This document shows, piece after piece, positions 35,175 to 43,200 of a stretch of DNA of 54,862 nucleotides (the stretch's first letter is position 1; each line of letters opens with the position of its first letter). The translations under genes were made by a program, and so were the position numbers. The DNA is from Muribaculum sp. (GTDB lineage: Bacteria > Bacillota > Clostridia > Lachnospirales > Lachnospiraceae). The stretch covers positions 1 through 54,862 of the forward strand of contig JAMPGV010000010.1 in NCBI GenBank assembly GCA_023663735.1, in the 5' to 3' direction. The notes below the pieces were generated by a model. That model was not told the DNA's origin. It saw only the letters and a program-made list of their open reading frames with translations, and did no database searches.

Positions 35175-35987
35175 ATGAAAGACGCAAACGCTTTAAAAGA
35201 CAAAAAACTCTTCCTGTTTGACATAGACGGCACGTTGGCCGTAGGGGATACGCTCCTTAACGGCAGCCGGGAACTTTTGGAACATATTGAATCCATCGGC
35301 GGAATGGCCTGCTTTATCACCAACAATTCCACCAAGAGCGGCGCGGATTACGTCCGCCGATTCCGGGAAGTATTTGACCTGCAGACCGCGGAAGAACAAT
35401 TTGTCACCTCCGGATTTTTGACTTTGAAATTTCTTCTGGAAAACTACCGCAGCCGGAAAATCTATGTGCTGGGAACGGCTTCGTTCATTGCGGAACTGCG
35501 CCGCAACGGCCTATGCGTCACGGAGCGGTGTGAAGAAGGCATCGCCTGTGTGGTGGCGGCCTATGACAGCGAACTCAATTATGAAAAACTGACGCAGGCA
35601 AGCAAGGTGCTGCTCACCATGGACGTGCCTTTCTATGGCACCAATCCCGATCTGCGCTGTCCCATCGACTTCGGATTTATCCCCGACTGCGGCGCCATCT
35701 GCCGAATGCTCACGGACACCACGGACAAACAGCCCGTGTATCTGGGGAAACCCAGCGCCGCCGTGGTGGAACTCTGTCTGGAGCGCTTCGGTTTCCGGAA
35801 ATCGCAAACCCTTGTGGTGGGAGATCGTCTCTACACGGACATCGCCTGCGGCATAAACGGAGGCGTGGACACTTGCGTATTGTTCACCGGGGAGGCGCAG
35901 CCGGAAGATCTGACGAACACGGAATACCCCGCCGACTATGCGTTTGCCAATGTCAAAGAATTGTGGAGAGCCTGCCATTGCGTCTAA
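35175..35987 (+). CDS. HAD-IIA family hydrolase (NagD/phosphoglycolate phosphatase-like)
   Basis: A 270-residue haloacid dehalogenase-type phosphatase. Motif I LFDIDGTLAVG carries the two Asp residues, motif II is FITNNSTKS, and motif III/IV lies in GKPSAAVVELCLERFG and VVGDRLYTDIACGINGGVDT. The cap type and length match class IIA (NagD, PGP). The physiological substrate is unknown. GGAGG lies 6 bases ahead of the ATG at 35175. A plausible -10 (TATACT) is near 35092. An 18-bp tandem repeat follows the stop. Confidence 0.9.
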   Translation: MKDANALKDKKLFLFDIDGTLAVGDTLLNGSRELLEHIESIGGMACFITNNSTKSGADYVRRFREVFDLQTAEEQFVTSGFLTLKFLLENYRSRKIYVLGTASFIAELRRNGLCVTERCEEGIACVVAAYDSELNYEKLTQASKVLLTMDVPFYGTNPDLRCPIDFGFIPDCGAICRMLTDTTDKQPVYLGKPSAAVVELCLERFGFRKSQTLVVGDRLYTDIACGINGGVDTCVLFTGEAQPEDLTNTEYPADYAFANVKELWRACHCV

Positions 35988-35991
35988 ACTT

Positions 35992-36065
35992 ATGACTGTC
36001 TCTTCCGTCATGACTGTCTCTTCCGTCATGACTGTCTCTTCCGTCATGACTGTCTCTTCCGTCAT
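35992..36065. repeat. 18-bp tandem repeat, four units
   Basis: ATGACTGTCTCTTCCGTC occurs four times without mismatch (35992-36063), followed by AT. It fills the gap between the convergent HAD and DegV genes. It has the look of a VNTR. On the minus strand it could encode MTEETV repeats, but no gene there is credible. Confidence 0.9.
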
Positions 36066-36071
36066 ACGGTC

Positions 36072-37007
36072 CTACTTTGCAAGTACGCCCTTCTCCACGA
36101 TGCCGAACCCCAGCGGATACGGACCCGTGTGTACGCTGATAGTCGCGCCGATCTGGTAGAGCGGAATCTCGTCAATGGAATACCCTTTCTCATGGAGCAT
36201 CTCCAGCGTCCTGTCGCGGAACGCCTCCGCCTCCGCATAATCATAACCGAATCCTATCGCAATGCTGAAACGCTCAAACCCGGCATTTTCCTCTTTCAGA
36301 TAATTTAACAGCAAATCGATACATTTTCCCGTGGTACTCTTGCGGCTCCTGCCGATGCCCGAGGGGAAAATCTCGCCCTGTTTTAACGTGATCACCGGGC
36401 GGATTCCCAGCACACTTCCGGCCACCCCGGCTACTTTTCCAATCCGGCCGCCGTGCTTCAAATACTCCATATCGCCCACAGTAAAGAAAATACGCCCCGT
36501 ACTCTTGATCTCCTCCAGGCGGCGCACCGCTGTCTCATAGTCCGCACCGCTGTCCCGGATCTTAGCCGCCTCCAGTACATACAGTCCCTGCAGAACCGTG
36601 TTGATCGTAGAGTCGATCACGGTGATCTCCGCCGCCGGATATTCTTCCAGCAGCATCTCTTTGGCATTCATGGCCGACTGATAAGACCCCGAGAACTTTG
36701 TCGTGATGCAGATACAGATCACAGGAAGCCCCGCCTGCACATAGGGCGTGAACACGTCGATAAAATCCTGCACCGACGGCATGGAGGACTTGGGATAAAC
36801 TTTAGGGTTGTCCACCATCCTCTGGTAAAAGTCCCTGATTCCCACCTCTGCGATCTCTTTCTCGTAATGCTCGTCGTCAAAAGATACATAAAAGGGAACC
36901 ACCGTAATATTTTTCTCCACTGCCAGCTCTGGCGGCAGATCGCAGGATCCGTCAGAAATAATATGATATGCTTCCGCTTTCTTTTTACTCAGCTTGTTAT
37001 CGTCCAT
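36072..37007 (-). CDS. DegV family fatty-acid-binding protein
   Basis: A 311-residue DegV protein. Typical features are YHIISDGSCDLPPELA near the start, VPFYVSFDDEHYEKE, the SSMPSVQDF segment (a conserved serine region) and ICITTKFSGSYQSAMNAKEML. Relatives bind fatty acids and present them to the FakA kinase for phospholipid synthesis. FakA is not in the window. AAAGG lies about 12 bases before the ATG. Confidence 0.92.
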   Translation of the reverse strand: MDDNKLSKKKAEAYHIISDGSCDLPPELAVEKNITVVPFYVSFDDEHYEKEIAEVGIRDFYQRMVDNPKVYPKSSMPSVQDFIDVFTPYVQAGLPVICICITTKFSGSYQSAMNAKEMLLEEYPAAEITVIDSTINTVLQGLYVLEAAKIRDSGADYETAVRRLEEIKSTGRIFFTVGDMEYLKHGGRIGKVAGVAGSVLGIRPVITLKQGEIFPSGIGRSRKSTTGKCIDLLLNYLKEENAGFERFSIAIGFGYDYAEAEAFRDRTLEMLHEKGYSIDEIPLYQIGATISVHTGPYPLGFGIVEKGVLAK

Positions 37008-37237
37008 GGTATCACAAAACCTTTCTCCAATATTCCAATATGCTACGGTATCTTTACCGTTCTACGGCTCCCGCCGTCCCGCATAAGGCAGACTGCTTAT
37101 GTCCGCCGCCTCCCGTCTCGAATACGGCCGCTTTCTGCCTTGAATAGAATTATTATACCATGTTTTGCCATGCATTACAACAACAAATCGAGTGAATGTT
37201 TCAAGAAATGGTTTTGAAAACCACTTGCAAAATGTTC

Positions 37238-37265
37238 TTGCAAATTCCGCCAGACGTGCTATAAT
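37238..37265 (+). promoter_or_regulatory. Promoter of tRNA-Val
   Basis: TTGCAA (37238-37243), a 16-base spacer and TATAAT (37260-37265) end 9 bases before the mature tRNA. The short leader is normal for single tRNA genes. Confidence 0.7.
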
Positions 37266-37274
37266 AGAATGCAT

Positions 37275-37348
37275 GGAAGCATAGCTCAGCCGGGATGAGC
37301 GTTCGCCTCACACGCGAAAGGTCAGGAGTTCGAGCCTCCTTGCTTCCA
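37275..37348 (+). tRNA. tRNA-Val (anticodon CAC)
   Basis: A 74-base cloverleaf: acceptor GGAAGCA/TGCTTCC, D-stem GCTC/GAGC, anticodon stem TTCGC/GCGAA with loop CTCACAC (anticodon CAC, codon GUG), T-stem AGGAG/CTCCT with loop TTCGAGC, discriminator A. CCA is not encoded. A run of T follows at once. The AT-rich stretch beyond it suggests past integration at this gene. Confidence 0.93.
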
Positions 37349-37466
37349 TTTTTTGTTGCCTATCAATAGGACTTTTCAGGTTTTTGTCCTCAAATTGTCA
37401 TCAAAGGCGCCGCCTAATATGATAATATCTCGAAACGTGTTGACATACAATTATCTAATCAAGCAC

Positions 37467-37886
37467 CTATAAATCAATTTTTTTATGATTTGCCCTATTA
37501 CCAACAAATTCCATAACTTCTTTATTGGTTTCAACCGCATCTAAAAATTCTTTTGGAATTGCTTGCATAGAATCAAGTAATAACCAAGATATATTTTCAT
37601 CACCCTTGTATTTATCTGGCGAATACTTTTCAAAACTACTTTTTAGTGGTTTAAATATTGCACCATTTTTATAATCGTAATCTAAAACGTGACACCAATA
37701 GCAGACAGGTGAATTACCAAGAACCAGCAGCACATAGTCAGGTCTTTTAGCAATAGCTATATCAGTTGAATATGTTACCATTCCATTCATAAGATAATAT
37801 CCTAAATGAATTGATAAGATATCTTGAGAAGTTAGCGCATCTTTCTCTCCCTTGTTGTTAGATAATTTAAGTAAACGTATATCCAT
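37467..37886 (-). CDS. Hypothetical protein in an AT-rich island
   Basis: I do not recognise this 139-residue protein. It begins MDIRLLKLSNNKGEKDALTS, contains PVCYWCHVLDYDYKNGAIFKPL, and ends NRANHKKIDL. No membrane segment or signal peptide is seen. Its codon use is clearly richer in A and T than its neighbours, and it lies about 120 bases from the 3' end of tRNA-Val, which fits acquisition by transfer. GGAAGGA precedes the ATG. Confidence 0.65.
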   Translation of the reverse strand: MDIRLLKLSNNKGEKDALTSQDILSIHLGYYLMNGMVTYSTDIAIAKRPDYVLLVLGNSPVCYWCHVLDYDYKNGAIFKPLKSSFEKYSPDKYKGDENISWLLLDSMQAIPKEFLDAVETNKEVMEFVGNRANHKKIDL

Positions 37887-38029
37887 TTTATGTATCCTTC
37901 CCTTTCATACTCTTCTATAGGTTTTCAAGTAAAACTGTTTCGTGTAAACAAAATAACTATTTATTGCATACAAATCATTCTTGCAAACAATCTTTTATCG
38001 AAACCAATTTTTTACAGACTCACAATCAG

Positions 38030-38212
38030 TTATCCGTGCAGCATTTCGTATTGCAGACACTCATACAGAAGTCTGCTGCCCTCCTCAATCTCAACAGGCA
38101 AAAGCGCTCTTGCCACACATTTCTCCCCGGCGTCTGCCAAATCCTCCTGCAGCAGATAGGCATAATCCCCATCGATCCGGCTGACTCTGTAAATTCTGCT
38201 TGTCAAATCCAT
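38030..38212 (-). CDS. Small DUF3006-like protein
   Basis: A 60-residue protein from the ATG at 38212 (MDLTSRIYRVSRIDGDYAYL). The pattern RIDGDYAyL followed by ALLPVEIEEGSRLLYE resembles DUF3006, a small beta-rich family of unknown function in Firmicutes. GGCGG lies 5 bases upstream. It follows the dipeptidase gene by 25 bases and may be co-transcribed with it. Confidence 0.6.
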   Translation of the reverse strand: MDLTSRIYRVSRIDGDYAYLLQEDLADAGEKCVARALLPVEIEEGSRLLYECLQYEMLHG

Positions 38213-38237
38213 TTTTCCGCCACTCTCCTCCGCTATT

Positions 38238-39308
38238 TTATAAAATCTCCCGATATACCCGCAGCACATTTTCCCCGAAAATCCGATCTAACTGTCCCTG
38301 CGTGAATCCTGCCGTGTGCAGCGCATCCCACAGCCGCTCCATTCCCTGCGCTCCCGGAAGCTCCCGGTTGGTATCAATGCCGTCAAAATCGCTGCCAAGC
38401 CCCAGCGCTTCTATGCCTCCCACCTTGACGATATGCCGCGCATGGCGCACGGCCGCCTGAATCGTCCCGGGATTCTCTATCCCCACCGGAACCGTCTCCA
38501 GAAAATCCGCACAGAAATTCAGTCCCATACAGCCGCCCCGCTCCGAGAGCTTTCGGATCATATCATCCGTCAGATTGCGCACACAGCCGCACACCGCTCG
38601 TGCATTGGAATGACTCGCCACAAAGGGCTTGGATGTACTCTGCAGCACATCATAAAATCCCGCGTCGGACAAATGGGACACATCGATGATCATTCCCATC
38701 TGCTCCATGCGCCCTACAAAGTCCCGCCCGCACTCTGTCAGCCCATGCACGGTATCGGGCGTACCCAGATATTTGGCAAGCGCCCTGCGGATCTCATCCC
38801 GTTCTGTCCCGCCGCAATCTGCCTCCCGCAGTCTCCGGCACCGCTCCCAGACCTGTCTGCCCACCCGGCTGTCCAGATTGGGATATCCCAGCTCATTGGG
38901 ATAATTCCATGTCAGCGTAAGCATCCTCACGCCCATCTCATAAAGCTGCTCCAGCCGAACCGGGTCCCCCTGACAGACCCCTCCCTCTTCCACAGTAAGC
39001 AGAGCAGATATTCTGCCGTTTTGACGGTTCTCTTCGACGTCCGCATAGACATGCGCCGGCGTCAGAATATCCGCATTGGCACGCAGTTCCTCCCGATAGA
39101 CTTCATATAAAGCGCAGAGTTCGTCCCAAGGCTCCGGCGTCTCTCCCACATTCACAAACATGGCAAAATTCTGGAGCAGGTAGCCGCTGTTTTTCATGCG
39201 TTCCAGATCTACATGAAGCGCATTTTTCCGCAGGGCGCAGGACTCTCCCTGCCGTCTGCGCTTCAAAATCTCCGACAGGGTATCACAATGCATATCGACA
39301 ATCTTCAT
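38238..39308 (-). CDS. Membrane-dipeptidase-like peptidase (family M19)
   Basis: A 356-residue zinc dipeptidase of the renal dipeptidase family. Metal ligands and signatures are VDMHCDTL at the N-terminus, the bridging Glu in LLTVEEGG, IIDVSHLSDAGFYDV, ASHSNARAVC and LGSDFDGID. No signal peptide is present, so it is probably cytoplasmic, hydrolysing dipeptides including some D-residue forms. GAGGAG precedes the ATG. Confidence 0.93.
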   Translation of the reverse strand: MKIVDMHCDTLSEILKRRRQGESCALRKNALHVDLERMKNSGYLLQNFAMFVNVGETPEPWDELCALYEVYREELRANADILTPAHVYADVEENRQNGRISALLTVEEGGVCQGDPVRLEQLYEMGVRMLTLTWNYPNELGYPNLDSRVGRQVWERCRRLREADCGGTERDEIRRALAKYLGTPDTVHGLTECGRDFVGRMEQMGMIIDVSHLSDAGFYDVLQSTSKPFVASHSNARAVCGCVRNLTDDMIRKLSERGGCMGLNFCADFLETVPVGIENPGTIQAAVRHARHIVKVGGIEALGLGSDFDGIDTNRELPGAQGMERLWDALHTAGFTQGQLDRIFGENVLRVYREIL

Positions 39309-39438
39309 TTTGACTCCTCAACAGCCTTATATTGCAGAGCATTTGGCTCTCGCGGTTTGATTCTATTTTATTTTTGCCGGTTGGACTTCATGCTTCATTT
39401 TGCCTGTCCCATGTTCCGATTTTGCTATTTGGTCTATT

Positions 39439-40776
39439 CTATTTTGCCCCCGGCTTTCCGCCCGACGCGTCTTTATCCGGCAGAACCGCATTTAGGATGA
39501 TACCCGCCAGTGCGCCGACCGCCAGCCCCGACAGGCTGATCGTGAGTTCGCCCAGCCGGAACGCGATCACCCCCGCCGCGCTGTATTTGATGCCGATGGA
39601 CAGCACCAGAATCAAGGCGGCGATGATAATATTCCGGCTCTTGGAAAAATCCACCCGGCTCTCCACCACATTGCGGACGCCCACCGCGGAAATCATGCCG
39701 TAAAGCACCAGCGACACACCGCCCACGGCGGCAGTGGGCATACAACCGATCAACATGGCGATCTTCGGGGAAAACGAAAACAAAATGGCAAATCCTGCCG
39801 CCAGCCGAATCACCATGGGATCATACACTTTGGTGAGGGACAAAACGCCGGTATTCTCGCCGTAGGTCGTGTTGGCGGGTGCGCCGAACAGGGAGGCCAG
39901 AATCGTCGCCAGCCCGTCCCCCAGCAGCGTGCGGTGCAGTCCGGGATCTTCAATATAATTTCTGTTTACAGTGGAAGAAATTGCCGATATATCGCCGATA
40001 TGCTCCACAATGGTAGCCAGCGCCAGCGGCATAATCGTGATGACGGCAGTAATCATCAGCGACGGATCTCCGCCGCCCAGAATCGAAAACACCGTGGCGT
40101 CCCAGTGAATGGGAAACCCAATCCAGTCCGCCTGCGCCACGGGCGTAAAATCTCCCCGCCCCAGCACGGCAGCCAGCGCATAAGACCCCGCCACGCCGAT
40201 GATGATGGGTACAATCTTTACCATGCCTCTGCCCCAGATATTGCAGACGACCACCAGCGCAATAGCCGTCACCGCAATCAGCCAATCTGCGGAACAATTG
40301 TCCACCGCCGACTGAGAGAGCGTAAGCCCGATGGCGATAATCAACGGCCCCGTGACAATGGGTGGGAAAAAGCGCATGACTTTCTCCGTGCCGAATATCT
40401 TGATCAGCAGCGCCAGCAACAGATACAGCAGTCCCGAACATGCCACGCCGAAACATGCATACGGCAGCAGCTCCCGATTAGCCGCGCCGTCCGCCATGGG
40501 CGCGATAGCCCAGTAGCCGCCCAGGAATGCAAACGAGGAACCCAGAAATGCCGGAACTCTCCCCTTAGTGATCAGATGAAACAAAAGCGTCCCCAAACCC
40601 GCAAACAGCAGCGTGGTAGAGACATCCAGCCCTGTCAGCATGGGAACCAGAATAGTTGCGCCGAACATGGCAAACATATGCTGCAATCCCAGCACCGCCA
40701 CTCTGGGAGTCCCCAGACTTTTGGCGTCATAAATGCCCTTATCCCCCAGAATCGGCTTTTGGCTTTTCCCACTCAT
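39439..40776 (-). CDS. uraA: Uracil-xanthine permease family transporter
   Basis: A 445-residue NCS2 (NAT) family proton symporter with about 12-14 membrane segments. Signatures: GLQHMFAMFGATILVPMLTGLDVSTTLLFAG at the N-terminus, TIVEHIGDISAISS (conserved Glu in helix 8) and GAPANTTYGENTGVLSLTKVYDP. The family imports uracil, xanthine or uric acid, and the UraA-like N-terminus favours uracil. AAGGAGG precedes the ATG. No purine riboswitch or PyrR-binding sequence was recognised upstream. Confidence 0.9.
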   Translation of the reverse strand: MSGKSQKPILGDKGIYDAKSLGTPRVAVLGLQHMFAMFGATILVPMLTGLDVSTTLLFAGLGTLLFHLITKGRVPAFLGSSFAFLGGYWAIAPMADGAANRELLPYACFGVACSGLLYLLLALLIKIFGTEKVMRFFPPIVTGPLIIAIGLTLSQSAVDNCSADWLIAVTAIALVVVCNIWGRGMVKIVPIIIGVAGSYALAAVLGRGDFTPVAQADWIGFPIHWDATVFSILGGGDPSLMITAVITIMPLALATIVEHIGDISAISSTVNRNYIEDPGLHRTLLGDGLATILASLFGAPANTTYGENTGVLSLTKVYDPMVIRLAAGFAILFSFSPKIAMLIGCMPTAAVGGVSLVLYGMISAVGVRNVVESRVDFSKSRNIIIAALILVLSIGIKYSAAGVIAFRLGELTISLSGLAVGALAGIILNAVLPDKDASGGKPGAK

Positions 40777-41043
40777 GAAATTGTCCTCCTTTGCATCGCC
40801 GGAATCCGCTTCCGACCCTCCGCTTATATTCTCGTATACCCGGCAATCCCCGTTATAAGCCGTATCTTTGCTGATCTGCGGCCAATGCAGGCTCCGACTT
40901 GCCGAATGGATTCAACAATGTCATCTTACCACAAACACGCGCTCAATTCCATCCTATTTTATCCGCAGCAACTCTCAAAAAATCCACTGGCAAAAAGCTG
41001 ACAAAAACATGACTCCATGTTGCACATTTTCCACAGAGTATGC
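40777..41043. other. Divergent intergenic region
   Basis: The gap between the permease and the 95-residue gene. No gene or known RNA motif was seen. It holds the permease ribosome binding site and small inverted repeats such as GGAA-N5-TTCC close to the permease start. Confidence 0.4.
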
Positions 41044-41049
41044 TATAAT
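41020..41049 (+). promoter_or_regulatory. Promoter of the 95-residue gene
   Basis: TTGCAC (41020-41025), an 18-base spacer and TATAAT (41044-41049), about 67 bases before the start codon. Confidence 0.7.
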
Positions 41050-41115
41050 ATTTTCGGAACGGAACCGCATACTCTGCGGTACCGCTCACAGGATTGCCAT
41101 ACGAGGTGAGATATC

Positions 41116-41403
41116 ATGCAGCCGTTATATACAGCCGTAAAAGTAAACAACGAAATTGAACTCTGCGAGGTTGCCGATCCCGAGTGCAAGCGGGAAATCG
41201 AGCGGGAACTCTTAAAAAACCGCATCTCTTTCTATATCCGCTGGCCAAAGCCCTCTCTGTTCAGCCGCCGCAAAGATTATTGCATCATCTGCATCAACGA
41301 CAGCGCCAGAGACGCAGCGGAAGAAGTGGTTCGCTCTATCTGTGAGGGACACGGCTATGACGTGCGTTTTCTTATGAAGCGCTCAGCCAATCATTTTCTG
41401 TAA
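41116..41403 (+). CDS. Hypothetical small protein
   Basis: A 95-residue protein: MQPLYTAVKVNNEIELCEVA, then KNRISFYIRWPKPSLFSRRKDYCIICIND, with a helical end. The alternating beta/alpha pattern suggests a small ferredoxin-like alpha/beta fold, which is inference only. No family is recognised. GAGGTGA lies ahead of the ATG. It has its own promoter and terminator, so it is a complete single-gene unit. Confidence 0.7.
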   Translation: MQPLYTAVKVNNEIELCEVADPECKREIERELLKNRISFYIRWPKPSLFSRRKDYCIICINDSARDAAEEVVRSICEGHGYDVRFLMKRSANHFL

Positions 41404-41412
41404 AACACAGTA

Positions 41413-41442
41413 AAGGCTGTGAGCATCAAAACTCACAGCCTT
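41413..41442. terminator. Terminator after the 95-residue gene
   Basis: A perfect 11-bp stem AAGGCTGTGAG/CTCACAGCCTT with an 8-base loop, followed by CTTTATCC. The A-rich left flank would let it work in both directions, serving also the convergent gene at 41455. Confidence 0.8.
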
Positions 41443-41454
41443 CTTTATCCTCTG

Positions 41455-41868
41455 TCAGCCCGTAGCCTTCTTACTCTCGCTTTCAAGCCACCGCCGATTC
41501 TCTGTACTCTGTCCCCATGCCTCAAGAGCCAAATCATAAGTAGCAGATACTTTGTCCTTGGTTTCTCTCATTTCTTTTTTTAACTCTATCTGTCCGTCCT
41601 TTAATGCTGAGACTTCCGATTCCAGTTTGTCGAGCCGACTGTCCATACAATCGAACCGACTGTCCATACAATCGAACCGACTGTCCATACAATCGAACCG
41701 ACTGTCCATACAATCAAACCGGCTGTCCATATGATCGAGCCGGCTGTCCATACGATCGAGCCGACCGTCCATACAATCAAGCCGGCTGTTGATAGGACCT
41801 AATCTTGTATCCAGTTTATCGTCAATCAATGTTGCGATTGCCTGTAAATCTTCCTTTGTCAGGGTCAT
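41455..41868 (-). CDS. Heptad-repeat coiled-coil protein
   Basis: A 137-residue protein. After MTLTKEDLQAIATLIDDKLD come about eight exact or near-exact heptads of the form MDSRFDC / MDSRLDH. These continue into LDKLESEVSALKDGQIELKKEM and a C-terminal helical part. The whole is predicted as a long coiled coil, probably oligomeric. The central heptads carry a Cys at the seventh position. The family resembles small proteins found in mobile regions, but the function is unknown. AAGGAG lies 7 bases before the ATG at 41868. Its heptads are encoded by a 21-bp DNA repeat. Confidence 0.75.
   Translation of the reverse strand: MTLTKEDLQAIATLIDDKLDTRLGPINSRLDCMDGRLDRMDSRLDHMDSRFDCMDSRFDCMDSRFDCMDSRFDCMDSRLDKLESEVSALKDGQIELKKEMRETKDKVSATYDLALEAWGQSTENRRWLESESKKATG
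41637..41796. repeat. 21-bp tandem repeats
   Basis: Units of the form CTGTCCATACAATCGAACCGA repeat about seven times. The first four are nearly identical and the later ones diverge. The frame is kept (7 codons), so copy changes would lengthen or shorten the coiled coil by whole heptads. Confidence 0.85.
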
Positions 41869-42013
41869 AATAATCTCCTTTTCTGCGCTGCTCAAGTTTC
41901 AACTATGTTGAAACTGCGCATAAGCAACTTTGGTGCTTCTTGTGATGCAGAAAACCGTTGATTAGATACAGTATATCATAATCAGACGGTAAAGTCTATT
42001 TGATTGTTGCATT

Positions 42014-42053
42014 CGATTTGAAATCGATTTGAAATTCATTCGATTTGAAATCG
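42014..42053. repeat. Cluster of CGATTTGAAATCG palindromes
   Basis: The palindrome CGATTTGAAATCG appears at 42014-42026 and 42041-42053, with an overlapping partial copy at 42025-42035. It lies between the HD-GYP stop and the coiled-coil gene start. It could be a protein-binding site or a remnant of duplication. Confidence 0.5.
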
Positions 42054-42078
42054 TTGCATAGCCCAAATTTGATATTCG

Positions 42079-43179
42079 TCACTCGATGATCAGGCTGGCG
42101 CATTTGATATCCTCAGACAGGTCGTACACCTTGCCCGACCGCAGTCCCACCACTTTCGGGCGGAGCGGATACTGCGGATTGTTCTTGACCACTTTCGCTT
42201 TCTCCCCATTGCTCAGCGTGACGACGCTGTTCACGGGATACAGAATGACGATGCTCAAAAAGCTGCGCATAAACGAGATATCCAGCTCATCGGTCATGGC
42301 CATGATCATCTCGATGGCGTCCTGCTGGGAGAACGCTTTCTTATAGGGCCGCTCCGTCACCAGCGCGTCATAGATATCCGCCACAGCCAGAATCTTCGCA
42401 TAGGGAGAAATCTTGTCCGCAGGCAGTCCCACCGGATAACCTCTCCCGTTGATCTTCTCATGGTGCTGCAGCACCCCCATCAACACTTCCTGCGGCAGGT
42501 CTTCTTTCTCCTTCAAAAGCTGGTAGCCGAAGACCGGATGTTTCTTCATAATGGCAAATTCTTCTTCCGTCAGCTTTCCTGCCTTATTCAGTACCTCGTT
42601 AGGTATCTTGGATTTGCCCAGATCATGCAGAAGTCCCGCCATGCCGATCTTCTGGATCTCCGCCTCCGGCATCTCGCATTGCTTGGCGATCAGCATGGCC
42701 ATGGTCGCCACGTCCACGCTGTGCTTGAACGTGTATTCATCGCTGACCTTCAGCACGTCTATGTTCAGCGCCACAGCGTCGTTTTCCATGATGGAATTCA
42801 CCAGCGTCCCCGTCACATTGGCGGCGGCGCTGACCAGATTTGGTGAACTGGTGTCGCTGTAGAGAAACTTGATTCCCTCCGTGACACGTTTTTTCACACT
42901 CTCGGACAGCGTAACCTTTGACCGATCCTGCACCGTCAGCTTTTCTATCGCCTGCTGCACCTCCGGCGCAATCTCAATGTCGCCTTCTATCTCCGGGTCT
43001 TCCTCGCCCTCTCTGGTATAAACCCCCGTGACGCCGATTTTACGCAAAGACTCAATCAGGAAATCATCCAGAGGCGTTTTCCTGGCAATCAAAATACGCC
43101 CTGTTCTGTCCACGATTGCCTGATCGATCACCATTCCCGGTTTCAGTGCTCTTGTACTCACAAATTTTCTTCGTACCAC
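42079..43179 (-). CDS. HD-GYP domain phosphodiesterase
   Basis: A 366-residue protein with an N-terminal beta domain (LKPGMVIDQAIVDRTGRILIARKTPL) and an HD-GYP domain (about 140-290): HSVDVATMAM, LLHDLGKSKIP, LQHHEKINGRGYPVGL and ADIYDALVTERPYKKA. The full HD and GYP signatures suggest an active cyclic-di-GMP or related phosphodiesterase. No membrane segment is present. The start is GTG with AGGAG 6 bases upstream. It follows the SH3 protein gene by 21 bases. Confidence 0.92.
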   Translation of the reverse strand: MVRRKFVSTRALKPGMVIDQAIVDRTGRILIARKTPLDDFLIESLRKIGVTGVYTREGEEDPEIEGDIEIAPEVQQAIEKLTVQDRSKVTLSESVKKRVTEGIKFLYSDTSSPNLVSAAANVTGTLVNSIMENDAVALNIDVLKVSDEYTFKHSVDVATMAMLIAKQCEMPEAEIQKIGMAGLLHDLGKSKIPNEVLNKAGKLTEEEFAIMKKHPVFGYQLLKEKEDLPQEVLMGVLQHHEKINGRGYPVGLPADKISPYAKILAVADIYDALVTERPYKKAFSQQDAIEMIMAMTDELDISFMRSFLSIVILYPVNSVVTLSNGEKAKVVKNNPQYPLRPKVVGLRSGKVYDLSEDIKCASLIIE

Positions 43180-43200
43180 GGGATTCTCCTAAACTCAGTT

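Noticed and set aside
35511-36065. Minus-strand frame starting with MTEETV repeats
   Set aside because: The repeats come from the 18-bp VNTR and the rest is antisense to the HAD hydrolase motifs. No independent support exists.
35992-36065. CRISPR-like array
   Set aside because: Four 18-bp units without spacers; a simple tandem repeat.
40777-40900. Purine riboswitch or PyrR site upstream of the permease
   Set aside because: The conserved core elements of the purine riboswitch and the PyrR-binding loop consensus were not found on reading.
39934-41001. Plus-strand frame opposite the permease
   Set aside because: Antisense of a transmembrane protein, His/Arg/Gln-rich, with no motif.
41637-41796. 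CRISPR-like array
   Set aside because: The 21-bp units are contiguous with no spacers and encode in-frame heptads of a protein.
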